A stretch of 64,000 bases of DNA from contig NC_084761.1 in assembly GCF_028858725.1 (NCBI RefSeq), positions 35,184,501 through 35,248,500 of the forward strand, written 5' to 3'. Positions 52,401 through 63,055 of the stretch are shown here, piece by piece. The DNA comes from Colius striatus (lineage: Eukaryota; Chordata; Aves; Coliiformes; Coliidae). Each line of letters starts with the position of its first letter. The first letter of the stretch is position 1. A program made the translations under genes and the position numbers. The notes below the pieces were generated by a model. That model searched no databases. It was not told where the DNA came from and worked only from the letters and a program-made list of their open reading frames with translations.

Positions 52401-55400
52401 CTCCAGAAGTTCTCTGTCCCTCTTGAGCTGAGGAGCCCAGAACTGCACAGGACTCCAGATGAGGCCTCACCAGGGCAGAGTAGAGGGGGAGAAGAACCTC
52501 CCTTGACCTGCTGGCCACACTCTTCTTGATGCATCCCAGGATGCCATTGGCCTTCTTGGCCAGGAGGGCACATTGTAGGGAAATAAAATAAGTAGTGCAG
52601 AAATTGTTACATAACCAATGACAGAAAGCTTTCCAGCATGTATTTCAGATTGTTACCAGGTCAAAAATGATATTTGTTCTTTCCATAATTTTAAATATCA
52701 TTGTCTTTTACAAATTGTTGAAAATGATAAGTAACTTGTTTACTGCAGTTATTGCTAGAGAACAATACTCTCTATTGTATGCCTATCAGACTTCTCCAAA
52801 TAATTTTGAATCTTTTGACCAGAGCTGACAGAGAGGTTGAGGTCTCAAAGCTAATAAATTCCTACAAGGTCCTCAAAAACTAGCAGACAAGTAGAGGAGG
52901 AACAGTTTCACAACTCCCTAACTCAGGGCAAGGCTGCAGCTTTTCCTAACAAGTATCCTCCAGACTGAGGAGACAGAGAAGAGAAAGAGAGGAAAAGGAA
53001 GAAATGCATGAACTGTATTTGAAACTTCTTTAAGAGTTCTCAACTTTTACACAGATAACAATTTTCAGACACACACACACACACATATATATATTTAAGC
53101 AGGTTTAAGTAATTCCAGTTTTTACAGAGAACCTTGCTACATAAGGGATAAAGTAGTGGAAAGAATATGTTGATTTTGGCATGTACAGACTTCACAGCCA
53201 TGCACTACAGTTTCTCATTAGAAAGGTGATCCAGAGGCTGAAACAGCTATCAAAGAGTCCTAATTAGCACTTAGTTGTAGTCTAAGCCAAATACAGAATA
53301 TGCTGAATGAAAGCAATATTTTTAACATTGAATAGTGTAAATAGGAAAAAATGCCAACTGTTCTCAATGATGTCCAATGATAGGATAAAGGGCAACGAGT
53401 ACAAGCTGGAACATAAGAGGTTGTAAAGAAACACACTGTGAGGGTGATGGAGCACTGGAGCAGCCTGCCTAGAGAGGCTGTGGAGTCTCCTTCTTGGGAG
53501 ACATTCAAAACCCACCTGTATGAGTTCCTGTGTGATCTACTGTAGGTGATCCTGCCCTGGCGGGGAGGTTGAACTAGATGATCTTTCAAGGTCCCTTCCA
53601 GCCCTTGAGATTCTGTGATTCTGTGATTTCATGAAGAATATTTTCACAGTATTTCATTGCATGGAAGCTGACCACTTCAGATAGCATTGCTGTTAACAGC
53701 TGAGGCAACTGAAGGAGATAGTTGGTTTATAACTATTAGAATGGCTTGCATGCCTGGAAGATTTTTTTTCTTCTGTTATGTGTCCTCACAAACCTTGCCA
53801 ACTTTAATTAGAAGTCATTACTGTAGTCCACATAGCAGATGTGCTCCGCTGTGTCCTAAGTGGCTTAATAACTGGCAGAGGTCCTGGAACAGGCTCAAAA
53901 ACCCATGCAATACAAGTTTAAGACACCAGCTTTAGGATTTTACTTAATAGATAAGATTGAACCAAGATCTTTGAATTTAAGGAAGAAACCGAAGTTTGGA
54001 AACTCATGCCTGTCTCTTTTAGGTACAGAGCAGTTGCCTCCTGGAGCCGTGTTCAGGGAATTGGAATCCCTATGATCACTGCTATTGAAATTTTCTCCAT
54101 TTGGCTTCTGTCCTTCATACTGGCTATTCCAGAAGCAATTGGTTTTGCTGTAGTACCCTTCAGATACAAGGATGAAGGTTATGTTACCTGCATGCTCAAT
54201 GCTACAAATAAATTCATGTTGGTAAGTAATATCCTTTCTTCTCTTTTTGGAATCCACAATATAAAGGACAGACAATGAAGATACTGGATTATAATATGCT
54301 TTATTCATCCATTAAAGTGCACAATGTATTCAAATGTATATTGGTGCAAAGAGGATCCTTCATGTACAGTGACCTGTCTCACTTTCATCCAAAGACACTA
54401 AATGGGACTTTACAACACTTTAATTTCTTAACGACTAAGGATTCTTAATACAGAAATTTGCAATTTAGGCCTGCTTGAAATGTAAAGAAATGTATCATAG
54501 TCAGAGTCTTGGAAGGTACTATGTTTCTAGGCATAACATCTTGGAGCTTGTAACTGTCAAAACCCATGTTTTACCATGATTAGTCATCATTTTGCACGCA
54601 GTAGCCAGCTCTTTTGGCAGATAAGAGAAGGGTGGGTCCATGTTGTAACAAAACTTTTCCTATTCTATATGCACTCACAAAGTCAAACAGAGATTAATCC
54701 CTTCATTTGCAATAAATTATGACTACAAATCTGACAGACTCACATCTCCAACACAGGTAGCTTGGGCATTATTAGTTGTAATCTAGATACAGTAACTCAA
54801 GAGCAAGAGAAGTGCCTGAGATACACAGGGCTTCTTTGGAATGTTTCATAACCCTCATCTGCGGTGCTACTGCAGATTAACCATTGCCAATATCCACATT
54901 ATCTTGTTCAAAGCAGGTCAGGTGAGTAGTCACTGCAGAACTAATAGATCTTTACTGTACAGGGGTATTTTCAGTGATTTTCTTCCTGGTCTTACATTGA
55001 GAAAATAGGCAAGTGGTATCTTAATTTTTCCTTTGTGGACTCAAAGAAAGGCCAATCACCATATATCCAGGAAAGGAAACATAGTAATATTCTGGTTTGT
55101 CTCAGAAAAGGTAGATGGTGGAAGATCTTAAGTATTGAGGAAAATTCCATATTTTTTCTGGACTAGAACTTTTCATGATAGAGTGCAAGTTTCTCTTTTT
55201 TGAATGTCTGTTACTTCTGCTTTTATTGGATCAGAACATGGCTTAAGTTAGAATTGGGAAGGACAGGGCAAAATGGAGCTAGGAAATTCAGAAAACAGAA
55301 AGTGTGGATGATTACCCTTTTTTTCGGAGGAACATTCTCAACTTTGGAAGTGTTATGCAGACTGCAGGAATGGCAGAAGGAGCAGGAGATAACTGCAAGA

Positions 55401-58400
55401 GAAGATAAAAGGAATTCCTTAATGGAAATACCTAATGCAGGTGAAGATCAAGCAGAATTGCCCAGGACTTACTGTATCTTTGTTTCTAAAATCTACAGAC
55501 TTTATACCTGTAGATGCTGTAGTTATAAGTCTATGATTTATGAAATGCACACGGCTGCAAAGTTCCCTTTCATAATGGCTGCTTTTCTTCCTGAATGTGC
55601 CTGGACAATCGTCACTTTCTCTCTCCCTAAAAAAAGAATAGTTTTATTTTCCCTCATCCCGAAAAACACTAGAGTTCAGGTCTTCCATAGGCATGCTAAC
55701 TTTAATGATTATTCTTCTGTTCTTAATATGGTAAGTAGAATAGCTTGGGGTTTTTTTCATTAGCAGGAATTAGTGTCTTTTTCTTGCTCAGCATAATTCA
55801 AAAGCTCCAAATCTCCTCATGACAATCTGAACTTCAAGGAAACAAACCAGCATTTACATCCAGGATGAAAGTAAATGTTGGATATGTCATTCAAAATGGA
55901 GAGTGTTGTGCTTCAACGCATTGCAAGCAAGTACAAACGCGAGAATAAAATGGAAATATCATTTTAAACTTCAGTATTTACTACCACAAACACCACAATC
56001 AACAATTACTAAACTTTGAGAAGGATTTACAATTAACTTTTGTTTTTAATAGGAGCTTTATTCATGTTTAAAGCTATCCTTAAAAAGACTTAAAAGATTC
56101 ATGCTAGACCATGATTCCCAAGAGGCTGAGTGCACTAGGAAACTTGTTTAAAATGCACATTTCCTGTAGAAAACCAGTTCCATGTGGGCTCTCAAGACAA
56201 ACAAAAGAATGCTTCTTTCCCTTAAATCAACCCAATTTTGTGCTTTGATGTAAGCTTTGTGAAACTCAGATTCCACAATTAATCATTTGCAGACTTTTTC
56301 ATGTAGCTTTTATAACTTCAGAAGCCAGGTCCACATACAGAACTGATGCGTGGGTCAGGATTGTGACATAGAATTCTCTGTCTCTGTTTTCTTGACTGAC
56401 AGGTAACGTTTACAAAAGCTGGTAGGTTGATATAACAGAAGATTTTCCTAGTAAACATTGCATGGACTCACACGGTAGACATTTTGTTATGCCTCCCAAC
56501 CAATATCATTCTAGTCTGACTTGGAGGAATTTGCCACGGAAAAGATAATTGTCTCCATGTATTTGTAATTCTTTTCTCTGCAGAAGGAGTGGTAATTAGA
56601 TTTCCCCTCAGTACAAACTCTTCAAATATGAGACTTATTGTTTTCTGGTTTTCTGTTGGCAGAAGCTCTGTTCCCAGTAGGGGAAATTCTGTCCCCAAGG
56701 AGATTGCAACTATGCAGCATACTGTAGCCTCTCCTCATGCAGGGATGAGGCAAATGTGGAGGAGGAAAGAAGCTAATCATCACAATTCAAAATGTCTTGT
56801 GAGATGGGGTTGTGGCCCAGATACCAAAAGCATACTCTAAATTAGCACGTTCTTTAAGCAGCTAAATATATTGGGGCAGAGGGAGAAACATCAAAAGCAT
56901 TCTCTTTTTCTTAGTAAACCAACTTTCTAGTGTAACTACAGTAGATTTTAAAATTAACATTATCAAAAACTAGTCTGTTAATTACAGCCATTTTTTAGTC
57001 TTTCAATATTTAGTACCATTAGATGTACACAAGATGTCAAAAGTTTGCTTTTTTACAAACAAGATTCATATAATCCTCAGTTATTAGCATTTTGACATTT
57101 GTTGTGGGAATTGTGATGTTACAAGAGCACATCCACTAGGAATAAAAAAGCTAGGGGAAAGATTATGAGAAAGAAGCTTCTCTTTTACACATGTCCATCT
57201 CAGTGACTAGTAACAGAGAGAGAAGAAGTATTTAAAATACTGTATTTCAGTGCCCATATTTGGTTGAGTATAAAAGCTGAAAACCAAGATACAGTATTTT
57301 CTTGTCTGAAAATATAATCATGTACAGAAAAAACTAATTTTTAGTGTTTTTTCAAACACAGTATTTTCGATAATACATAAATGTGTTAAACCACAGCTTA
57401 AATCACAACTAGTACTTAAATTTACCCAGTGAAGTACAGCTATTCTATCACATTCCTAAGATTCCTCTCACAAAAAGCAAATGGTGTGAATGGGAGGCAA
57501 AGGGTTAAAAGTAACTATACTACTAGAAGCCACTCATCCTAAGCTTTGCATATATCAGACAAACATTTATGAAGTGGCTCCTATCTGCTTAGTACATAGC
57601 AAACCAACTACCAGTCTTTTCACTGATAACAAAAGGTGATTAAACTCACAAGACGTTTTGAATTTTCCTTTTTTGGAATCAGGACAGAAGCCATAGAGGT
57701 AAATGGCATTTCCTGAGACAGGCTTTTAGTAAGATTTGTTATCTCAAACTGACACTGTCTAAATTTTGGCATGTCTTTTCTATGAAACTGGATTCCAGTT
57801 TTCATGAATGAATGTAAATGCTCAGAAAACAGAACAAAAAAATAATTCCAACCCCAGACGGATTGCAAAAAAGGTACAGATAAGGTAAAATAAATGTTTA
57901 CACTGACACAATTCCTATTTTGATGTTGGTCCAAAACAGATCAATAATAAGAAAGTTTATATAATTTGTGCTGTTTACCAATAGGCAGATACCAGCGCAC
58001 CAACTGTCATGCTTTCCAAGACCTCTCGGTGGAACTTTCCATTAAATACTAAGAAAATATTTTCTCTTTTCTTTACCTTATCTACAGTTTTACAAAGACG
58101 CAAAGGATTGGTGGCTGTTTGGTTTCTATTTCTGCATGCCACTGGCATGTACTGCTATCTTTTATACCCTAATGACTTGTGAAATGCTAAACAGAAGAAA
58201 CAGCAACTTGAGAATTGCTCTCAGTGAACACCTTAAGCAGGTAAATATTATGAACACCAATGTTTGAAAATACTGTTCTCTTTTTGTGTTACCTCAGAAA
58301 TGTTTCAAAGTGTACTTGAATAAATTACAGAAATAGAAAGTGAAGATGTAGGATATTTATGATGTTGAAATATTCATTTAAACCCAGAACACGAGAATAA

Positions 58401-61400
58401 ATCATAGTATAAGGAGGTATTGAAGACAGCATTCTCAGGGAACTAGACTGTTTCTTTCTTTTCTTAAGTATGACAATCGTGCTCTCCTGCTCTTGAACCT
58501 TAAATCACTACTGGCTAAATGTTTTGAAAGTTAACTACAAAGATTTGCCTAAAAGAGTGTTTCTTTTTATTTCTATTTATAAAGATACAACTCCACAGGT
58601 CCTTCCTTACTTTTGTCACACTTTGATATGCAAATTTAGTTTTATATAAAAAGCAATTGTAGAATAACCTGGTTTAGAATAGAGTGGAATTTTTTTTCAA
58701 GGTTATTGCACTGGTGCCGTAGTACTACTGTAGTTGCTTTGAAAAGAGTAACAAGAGTATAAACATATGATCAGAGACTAATGTCACTCACAGAACTGTC
58801 GGGTCTCACTTTGCTGTTTTTACAGCACTGTCTGACCTTTCATTCCTAAATGAAATTTTAAAAACAGTCTGTAGTTTTTCCCCTGTGTTCACATCAGCCA
58901 AATTCCACTTTCCTTCAAATTCCACTTTCACAGATGTGAATCCCTAAGGCAGTCTCCTCTGCATCTGAGTTCTCTCAGAGGTTCCTCTTCTGCCGGTTCA
59001 TTCCAGATCAGCGTAGACTGGAAAATCCTTCTCTTGTACAGTTCCTCCATTTTTCCCCTCATCAGGCCCCAGGGCCTGTAACATAGTCCGTCCGTCCTAA
59101 GGCCAAACACAAGTTACTCCACCAATTAGAACTAGAATGGTATGTGCAGGGTGGGGGTATCCACCCACCAGCTTTCTCATCCTGATGTGTAGTGCTGAGC
59201 AAACTACTCAGACTGGTTACTGGAAGATGACTTTATGTCACAATTTACACGTACTTGTTGTAACTATCACCTTTTGCTTGCCTATCTGTCTACCTGCTTT
59301 CCTTCCTTCCTTCCTTCCTTCCTTCCTCACATTAATGTCTAGTCACAATCCTTATTGCATTTTTATAAGAATTGATATCACAAGAAAGAAGAAACAACAA
59401 ATGTCATTTTCAAAGCCTGATAGGACTTACTGTAACCACACATTTGACTTTAGTTTTTTTAACAACAGAGCCTTGCAATGCTCCTTATTGTTACATTACA
59501 GTGGCAGTTTCAGAAGTGATATTTTTACCCCTGTATATGCTTCTCTTTATCAAATCCATGCCTACCAAACACCACTCGTAATGCATTGTCAAAAATCCAA
59601 GAAAACATCTGTAAATCTCTAGAGGCATATAAAATACCCATTAAATTGAAATTCTTTCTCAACTGCTATGAGATTAAGATGTAATATAGACATTTCTAAA
59701 ATTTTGTTTGTAGAGGAACTATTTCAGAACATCAAGATCACATAGCAAGGATCACACAGCAAAATTAATATACCGTGTAGTATCACTTCATGTAACATGA
59801 GGCATACTAAATATAAAATAAAGCATCGGAGAGAATTTGACATCCTGACTAGGTACATAGTTGAATGGAACTTACATTGGCAACTAATTGGCAAGTGCTT
59901 TGGGTTTACAGATTGTCATACATCAAGGATTTGGTACAAGTAGCTTATCAGGCAGGTGTGATTCCACTTTCCCTCATACATGGAAAAAACATTTTCTTGT
60001 AGATGATGCATGTTTCTGAAGAAAGAGGTTTACCTAAGGGATTGTGGGAAAACTATCCTAGTGTAAAGGAATAAGAAGGAGTGGGAAAGTAATCAAGTTT
60101 GGGGAAGTAATCAAGTTCAGGAAAGTCTAGCAGTGGATTTGCTTTGGCTAACATCTCCTGGCAATGACCTGTGTGCTCCAGTTGCTCCAGTCTTGGTGAT
60201 AAGCAGATTCTGTTGAGGATAGTCCAGAATCAAGAACACAACAGGCCTCATAAAAAACAGTTCAGGTACATCAAGTAATCTGGAAGATGCACTTTGGGAA
60301 CCCTAGCATGTTTTATCTAGATTACTTAGTTTGCTGCTAATATCACTACACAAAAGTCATCTACCAGTATGAACTAAGACCTCAGTCATAGTTATCTTTA
60401 CTTCTTTTTTTTCTAGCGCCGAGAAGTTGCAAAGACAGTTTTCTGTTTAGTAGTAATTTTTGCTCTTTGCTGGTTTCCTCTCCATTTGAGCCGGATATTG
60501 AAGAAAATGGTATACAATGAAAAAGACCCTGGCAGATGTGAACTGCTCAGGTACTTCATTTTCTATGTCAATTAATTGTTTATATTGAAAAATTATAATG
60601 CCACACACTTGGAGTTTTTGTGAGAAATGTCATTGTGCATGCCACTGTGGCTTTAAAAAAGCAAATACTTTATTTTATGAGTTTTCATTTGCATCCATTT
60701 TCCAGGGGTTTCAGTTTTAATGGGATGGCATAATTTCACCAAATATTGTTGACTGTCACCATTGCTTCCTCTGGCTTTTGTGAACCTCTCAGACAGGTTG
60801 TTATAGATCTGTCATGGTACATGATTAGATTGAGGAAGTTAGGTAAGAGAGAACTCGTTTATGTGACAGAAGTCATTGTAAACTCAAAGAGGACAGACTC
60901 TTCTACAGTATATGAACAATTTAAATGTTTTGCTCTCTCTTTTGTTGCCTAGTTTCTTACTGCCACTAGATTATATCAGCATCAACCTGGCAACCATGAA
61001 CTCTTGTATAAACCCAATAGCTCTGTATTTTGTGAGCAAGAAGTTTAAAAACTGTTTCCAGGTAAGATATTATTTAAGATTTCATGTCTAGTTAGTGAAC
61101 TATATTAAACCACTTAGTTATTATCTATTTTTAACAGCTAGAAGAGGCATGCAAAATAATGAAAGATTATAAAATATCTAGTTTACCAACTAGTAGCTCA
61201 ATAGCACACATATCAAACTGAAAGTGGAACTATCCACTTTATCTGAAATACTAAACCATTAAGTTTGACATAGTCGTCATGTTATAAACATGTAAACTGA
61301 GATAGACACACTCTTGTAATTGCTATTTATCTGCATCTGACATGTACACAAAATATAGTTTTGTTGATCACATATTTCCCACTCTAGATGAAAACAAACA

Positions 61401-62299
61401 ACACATATATGGGTCACCAAGCTTCCTGCAATGAAACAATTCCATTAATGACTAAAATGTTCAGGCTTGAGTACCAAAACAGGCACCTGACTTGTCTTGG
61501 GCAATTAAATACACATTATGGCTTTCCCGTAAAGTAGAGATTCCATCCACACAGAATTCAGCACTACTTTTTCTGAAGGAAGCGCAGGATAGCTGAAGAA
61601 TCCTTTCTGCCCCTTTCAGAAGCAACAATTGAACACAGCAGCCTGTGAAAAAGCTGAGAGTATGAACCTGAACGACCTCCTATTCATAACTGTGAAAAAC
61701 CATACATCTCAATATATTTGCTGTTCCTTTTCCTAAAAATTTTTGTCTTCTTCTAAGATGTAAGAAAACACCTAAGTCACAGGCTGGGGAACTTTTTTCT
61801 TTTCTCTTACATGCTAAGCAATAGGCTGATCCCTAAGTTTCAAGAGCAGTGATAAGGTGGAAAAAAAATATCCAGTGTGCTCTTACAGTATGTATTGAGT
61901 TCTGTCAGTTTGTAGTCTACCTTCCTTAAACAAATCTCCTCTTTGATATTGTGAAAGTTTTTTCTTAAATTCTTTGCTGTGATCATGATGTTTAATCACA
62001 AGATTGTTTGCATCCTAGGATAAATAATTTGCCTGAGTGCAGCTCTCAGTACCCTTCAGCTAGAATAATCTATACATTTCTGAATGAAAAATATGACTGG
62101 CAATCTGCATAGTCTTGATAGATTTGTGTTAACCTTTAATTTATGTATTTATTTCCAGTCATGTCTTTGCTGTTGCTGCTCCCAATCTAAGAGTCTAGTG
62201 ACTTCAGTGCCAATGAATGGAACAAGTATTCAGTGGAAAAATCAAGAACTAAACAATCACAATACAGATCGAAGCAGCCACAAAGACAGCATAAACTGA
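31026..62299 (+). CDS. EDNRA: Endothelin receptor type A, complete CDS in seven coding exons
   Basis: Joined CDS: 31026-31427, 45356-45483, 54023-54221, 58088-58240, 60417-60550, 60953-61061, 62159-62299. All introns are GT-AG and the frame closes exactly, giving 421 residues (about 427 in mammals). The product is a plasma-membrane class A GPCR for endothelin-1/-2, known to couple mainly through Gq to calcium release in smooth muscle and neural crest derivatives. Visible marks: signal peptide at residues 1-20; N-glycosylation sequons N29 and N58; TM1 with the GN pair at 91-92; TM2 aspartate D120; the C152-C233 pair expected to form the TM3-ECL2 disulfide; DRY at 176-178; CWFP at 312-315; NPIALY at 359-364; a cysteine cluster at 377-382 typical of palmitoylation; and a Ser/Asn-rich tail. 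The N-terminus and tail fit type A rather than EDNRB. The ATG at 31026 is chosen because it begins the signal peptide. No break was found. Confidence 0.97.
33600..34203 (+). mobile_element. CR1 LINE, 5'-truncated copy with intact 3' end
   Basis: In EDNRA intron 2. The + frame reads [49 protein letters not shown] and [16 protein letters not shown], then the 3' UTR with GGTTGGACTAGATGA and terminal ATTCTGTAATTCTGTGAC. A short internal deletion lies near 33620. Confidence 0.9.
34622..34740 (+). mobile_element. CR1 LINE, 3' end fragment
   Basis: It starts CCCACCTGGACATGTTCC and ends with two ATTCTATG-type octamers. It is closely similar to the fragment at 590-720, so both likely belong to one subfamily. 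Confidence 0.9.
35391..35720 (+). mobile_element. CR1 LINE, older subfamily, 3' end
   Basis: CTACAGCTACCTGAAGGGAG, AAAATTTCTTCA, GGAACAGGCTGCCTAGGG, TTTAGTGGTGGATGTGGCAG and a final AACCTAAATGGTTCTGTGA match the 3' end of a widespread CR1 subfamily that differs from the neighbouring copies. Confidence 0.88.
36738..39485 (-). mobile_element. Long decayed CR1 LINE: ORF1 esterase tail, endonuclease and RT
   Basis: Read on the - strand from 39485 to 36738. The C-terminal part of the ORF1 SGNH/esterase-like domain comes first ([21 protein letters not shown]). The ORF2 endonuclease follows ([43 protein letters not shown]), then a linker domain and the RT ([40 protein letters not shown]). Several frameshifts and stops make it a dead copy. 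The endonuclease SDH motif reads SNH, losing the catalytic Asp. The RT FADD box is intact. The 3' part of ORF2 and the UTR are absent at 36738. The upstream edge near 39485 is approximate. Confidence 0.88.
42936..42951 (+). repeat. Poly(A) run
   Basis: Sixteen consecutive A in EDNRA intron 2, with no retrogene or SINE body recognised upstream. Confidence 0.85.
45356..45483 (+). CDS. EDNRA: EDNRA exon 3: ECL1 and TM3
   Basis: This 128-nt exon lies between a TTTAG acceptor and a CAG|GTACAG donor. It encodes residues 135-176 plus two bases of R177. It carries the WPF motif of ECL1, C152 at the top of TM3, the TM3 lysine K160 (the equivalent residue contacts ligand in endothelin receptors) and the start of DRY. 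It ends in phase 2 and is completed by the first base of exon 4. Confidence 0.95.
48540..48725 (+). mobile_element. Ancient CR1/L3-like LINE relic
   Basis: ATTTTTAACAATGAGAGTGA, ACCACCAAGGAATAG and AAGACAGGATGTCTTTCT, then AAGAAATACTTTAAGC resemble the 3' ORF end of old sauropsid CR1/L3-type elements (the segment that encodes FFTVRVIxHWNRLP in young copies). The open frame across 48097-48696 partly reflects this relic. Confidence 0.45.
49118..49200 (-). mobile_element. CR1 LINE, 3' tip fragment
   Basis: On the + strand it reads CACAGAATTTTAAGGGTTGG, AAATGACCTCAAAAGATAAT, TAGTCCAAACCCCCTGCCAG and AGCAGGACCTCCTAG. This is the reverse complement of a CR1 3' end with several mutations. Confidence 0.8.
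50078..50704 (-). mobile_element. CR1 LINE, decayed copy with 3' end
   Basis: The + strand starts with CATAGAATTATTTTGGTTGG (3' tip, reversed). The - strand frame reads [25 protein letters not shown]. The similarity continues through the LRELGLF-equivalent segment and fades towards AGGATGCCATTAG at about 50704. It is older than its neighbours. Confidence 0.82.
51932..52575 (-). mobile_element. CR1 LINE, young 5'-truncated copy
   Basis: The 3' tail appears as four CATAGAAT-type octamers at 51932-51964. A 166-codon - strand frame (52448 to 51948) encodes the ORF2 end with few defects ([56 protein letters not shown]). It stops abruptly at 52575, a normal 5' truncation. Confidence 0.92.
53069..53095 (+). 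repeat. CA/TA microsatellite
   Basis: About nine CA units followed by TATATATATA, in EDNRA intron 3. Confidence 0.9.
53358..53632 (+). mobile_element. CR1 LINE, 3' end fragment near EDNRA exon 4
   Basis: It contains ATGTCCAATGATAGGATAAAGG, GGGTGATGGAGCACTGGAGC and GTCCCTTCCAGCCC, and ends with ATTCTGTGATTCTGTG. A small deletion removes the RKNFFT codons. It lies 391 bp upstream of EDNRA exon 4. Confidence 0.9.
54023..54221 (+). CDS. EDNRA: EDNRA exon 4: end of DRY, TM4 and ECL2
   Basis: A 199-nt exon with acceptor CTTTTAG and donor TTG|GTAAGT. It completes R177 and encodes residues 178-243: the second [13 protein letters not shown] loop, TM4 with the [11 protein letters not shown] stretch, and ECL2 with C233. 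An NAT sequon is at 236-238. The last codon gives leucine where mammalian ETA, from memory, has glutamate. Confidence 0.95.
54222..58087 (+). other. EDNRA: EDNRA intron 4
   Basis: A 3.9-kb intron with no repeat copy or RNA gene that I recognise. A 187-codon open frame at 55200-55763 has no recognisable domain and is treated as chance. Confidence 0.9.
58088..58240 (+). CDS. EDNRA: EDNRA exon 5: TM5
   Basis: A 153-nt (51-codon) exon in phase 0 at both ends, with acceptor CTACAG and donor CAG|GTAAAT. It encodes residues 244-294: the end of ECL2 with the DWW motif, TM5, and the start of the third [13 protein letters not shown] loop including the SEHLKQ sequence conserved in endothelin receptors. 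Confidence 0.95.
58241..60416 (+). other. EDNRA: EDNRA intron 5
   Basis: A 2.2-kb intron. It contains a CCTT microsatellite at 59296-59327 and otherwise nothing recognised. Confidence 0.9.
59296..59327 (+). repeat. CCTT tetranucleotide microsatellite
   Basis: About seven CCTT units on the + strand in EDNRA intron 5. Confidence 0.95.
60417..60550 (+). CDS. EDNRA: EDNRA exon 6: ICL3 and TM6
   Basis: A 134-nt exon with acceptor TTCTAG and donor CAG|GTACTT. It encodes residues 295-338 plus two bases of S339. It contains the basic RREVAKT segment that leads into TM6, the CWFP switch motif (312-315) and the ECL3 region with C335. Confidence 0.95.
60551..60952 (+). other. EDNRA: EDNRA intron 6
   Basis: The shortest intron (402 bp). 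It separates the TM6 and TM7 exons. Nothing is recognised inside it. Confidence 0.92.
60953..61061 (+). CDS. EDNRA: EDNRA exon 7: TM7 and helix 8
   Basis: A 109-nt exon with acceptor CCTAG and donor CAG|GTAAGA. It completes S339 and encodes residues 340-375: TM7 with the NPIALY motif (359-364) and the start of helix 8 (SKKFKNCFQ). It restores phase 0. Confidence 0.95.
61062..62158 (+). other. EDNRA: EDNRA intron 7
   Basis: A 1.1-kb intron before the tail exon. No repeat or RNA gene was recognised. Confidence 0.92.
62159..62299 (+). CDS. EDNRA: EDNRA exon 8: cytoplasmic tail and stop codon
   Basis: The coding part of the last exon follows a TTTCCAG acceptor. It encodes residues 376-421 and a TGA stop at 62297-62299. 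The cysteine cluster (377, 379-382) is the expected palmitoylation site. The distal tail is rich in Ser, Thr and Asn, the usual substrate for GPCR kinases. Confidence 0.95.
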   Translation, partial: SCLCCCCSQSKSLVTSVPMNGTSIQWKNQELNNHNTDRSSHKDSIN

Positions 62300-63055
62300 A
62301 AATGAAAGACTCTGATATGACTTCAGAATCAAACAGGAAAGAATCAGTTACAACGAAGCTATATCAACAGGAAGCTCAGTGACTGTTCTGTAATCAATTC
62401 AGACATGTGCACCCTTGTACATAATTCTAGACGTGACTGAGTAGGTTGACTGACTATAACTGTGATGTTCTGTGAACTGACATCCACTGGATGGTAATTC
62501 TATCTCTGAAAATTATATTGATGTGATTATGACACCAAAAAACTGACTTGAACTATGCAGGTGGTTTGCTCTTCTGAACCAAACAGGAACTGTCCAGTGT
62601 CTGTGACTGTTACAATATGATCTATTTACCTGATTGTCACCTAGAATTAATCACTCCAGAATTTTTCAGAAGATATCAAAACAGAATCTGTCTATGACTG
62701 TATTTTCTCTCTGCCCATTTGTTTTTTAACTTTGTGTGGTGGATATATTCCATGCCCCAGTATGTTTTGTGTGTGGTTATTGTCTTCCAGGCTTATGTTG
62801 GAAAATGTTTTGGTCTGGACCAGTATTTTATTTACTTATGTTAAAATGGGTCAGTACATGAACTGGGCAGTTCACATTTGTAGCACTTCAGTACTCAAGA
62901 ATAGGAAGAGACCATTTAAAGTAGCATCAACATTTGGCACTTAAGCACAGATTAATACCAGAAAGAGAGGTATTAATAATACAGTACTATACTGTGTTGT
63001 TTATTCTAATGCTCTGTATAAAATAATCATAATAAATATAATCTGTCTGAGCAGA
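62300..63055 (+). other. EDNRA: EDNRA 3' UTR, minimal extent
   Basis: AT-rich sequence without a sustained open frame runs from the stop codon to just past the first good AATAAA signal. Mammalian EDNRA transcripts have long 3' UTRs, so the real end may lie further downstream, even beyond the window. Confidence 0.55.
63031..63036 (+). promoter_or_regulatory. EDNRA: Candidate poly(A) signal AATAAA of EDNRA
   Basis: A canonical AATAAA lies 732 bases after the EDNRA stop codon. It is the first clear signal in the 3' UTR. A distal signal outside the window cannot be excluded. Confidence 0.45.

Larger units (their letters stand above)
45484..54022 (+). other. EDNRA: EDNRA intron 3 (8.5 kb)
   Basis: It holds an ancient CR1-like relic near 48.54-48.73 kb, CR1 fragments at 49118-49200, 50078-50704, 51932-52575 and 53358-53632, and a CA/TA microsatellite at 53069-53095. 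Nothing else was recognised. Confidence 0.9.

Noticed and set aside
55200..55763. 187-codon + strand open frame in EDNRA intron 4
   Set aside because: No recognisable domain and no sign of splice sites or a promoter. Its length is plausible by chance in this amount of DNA.
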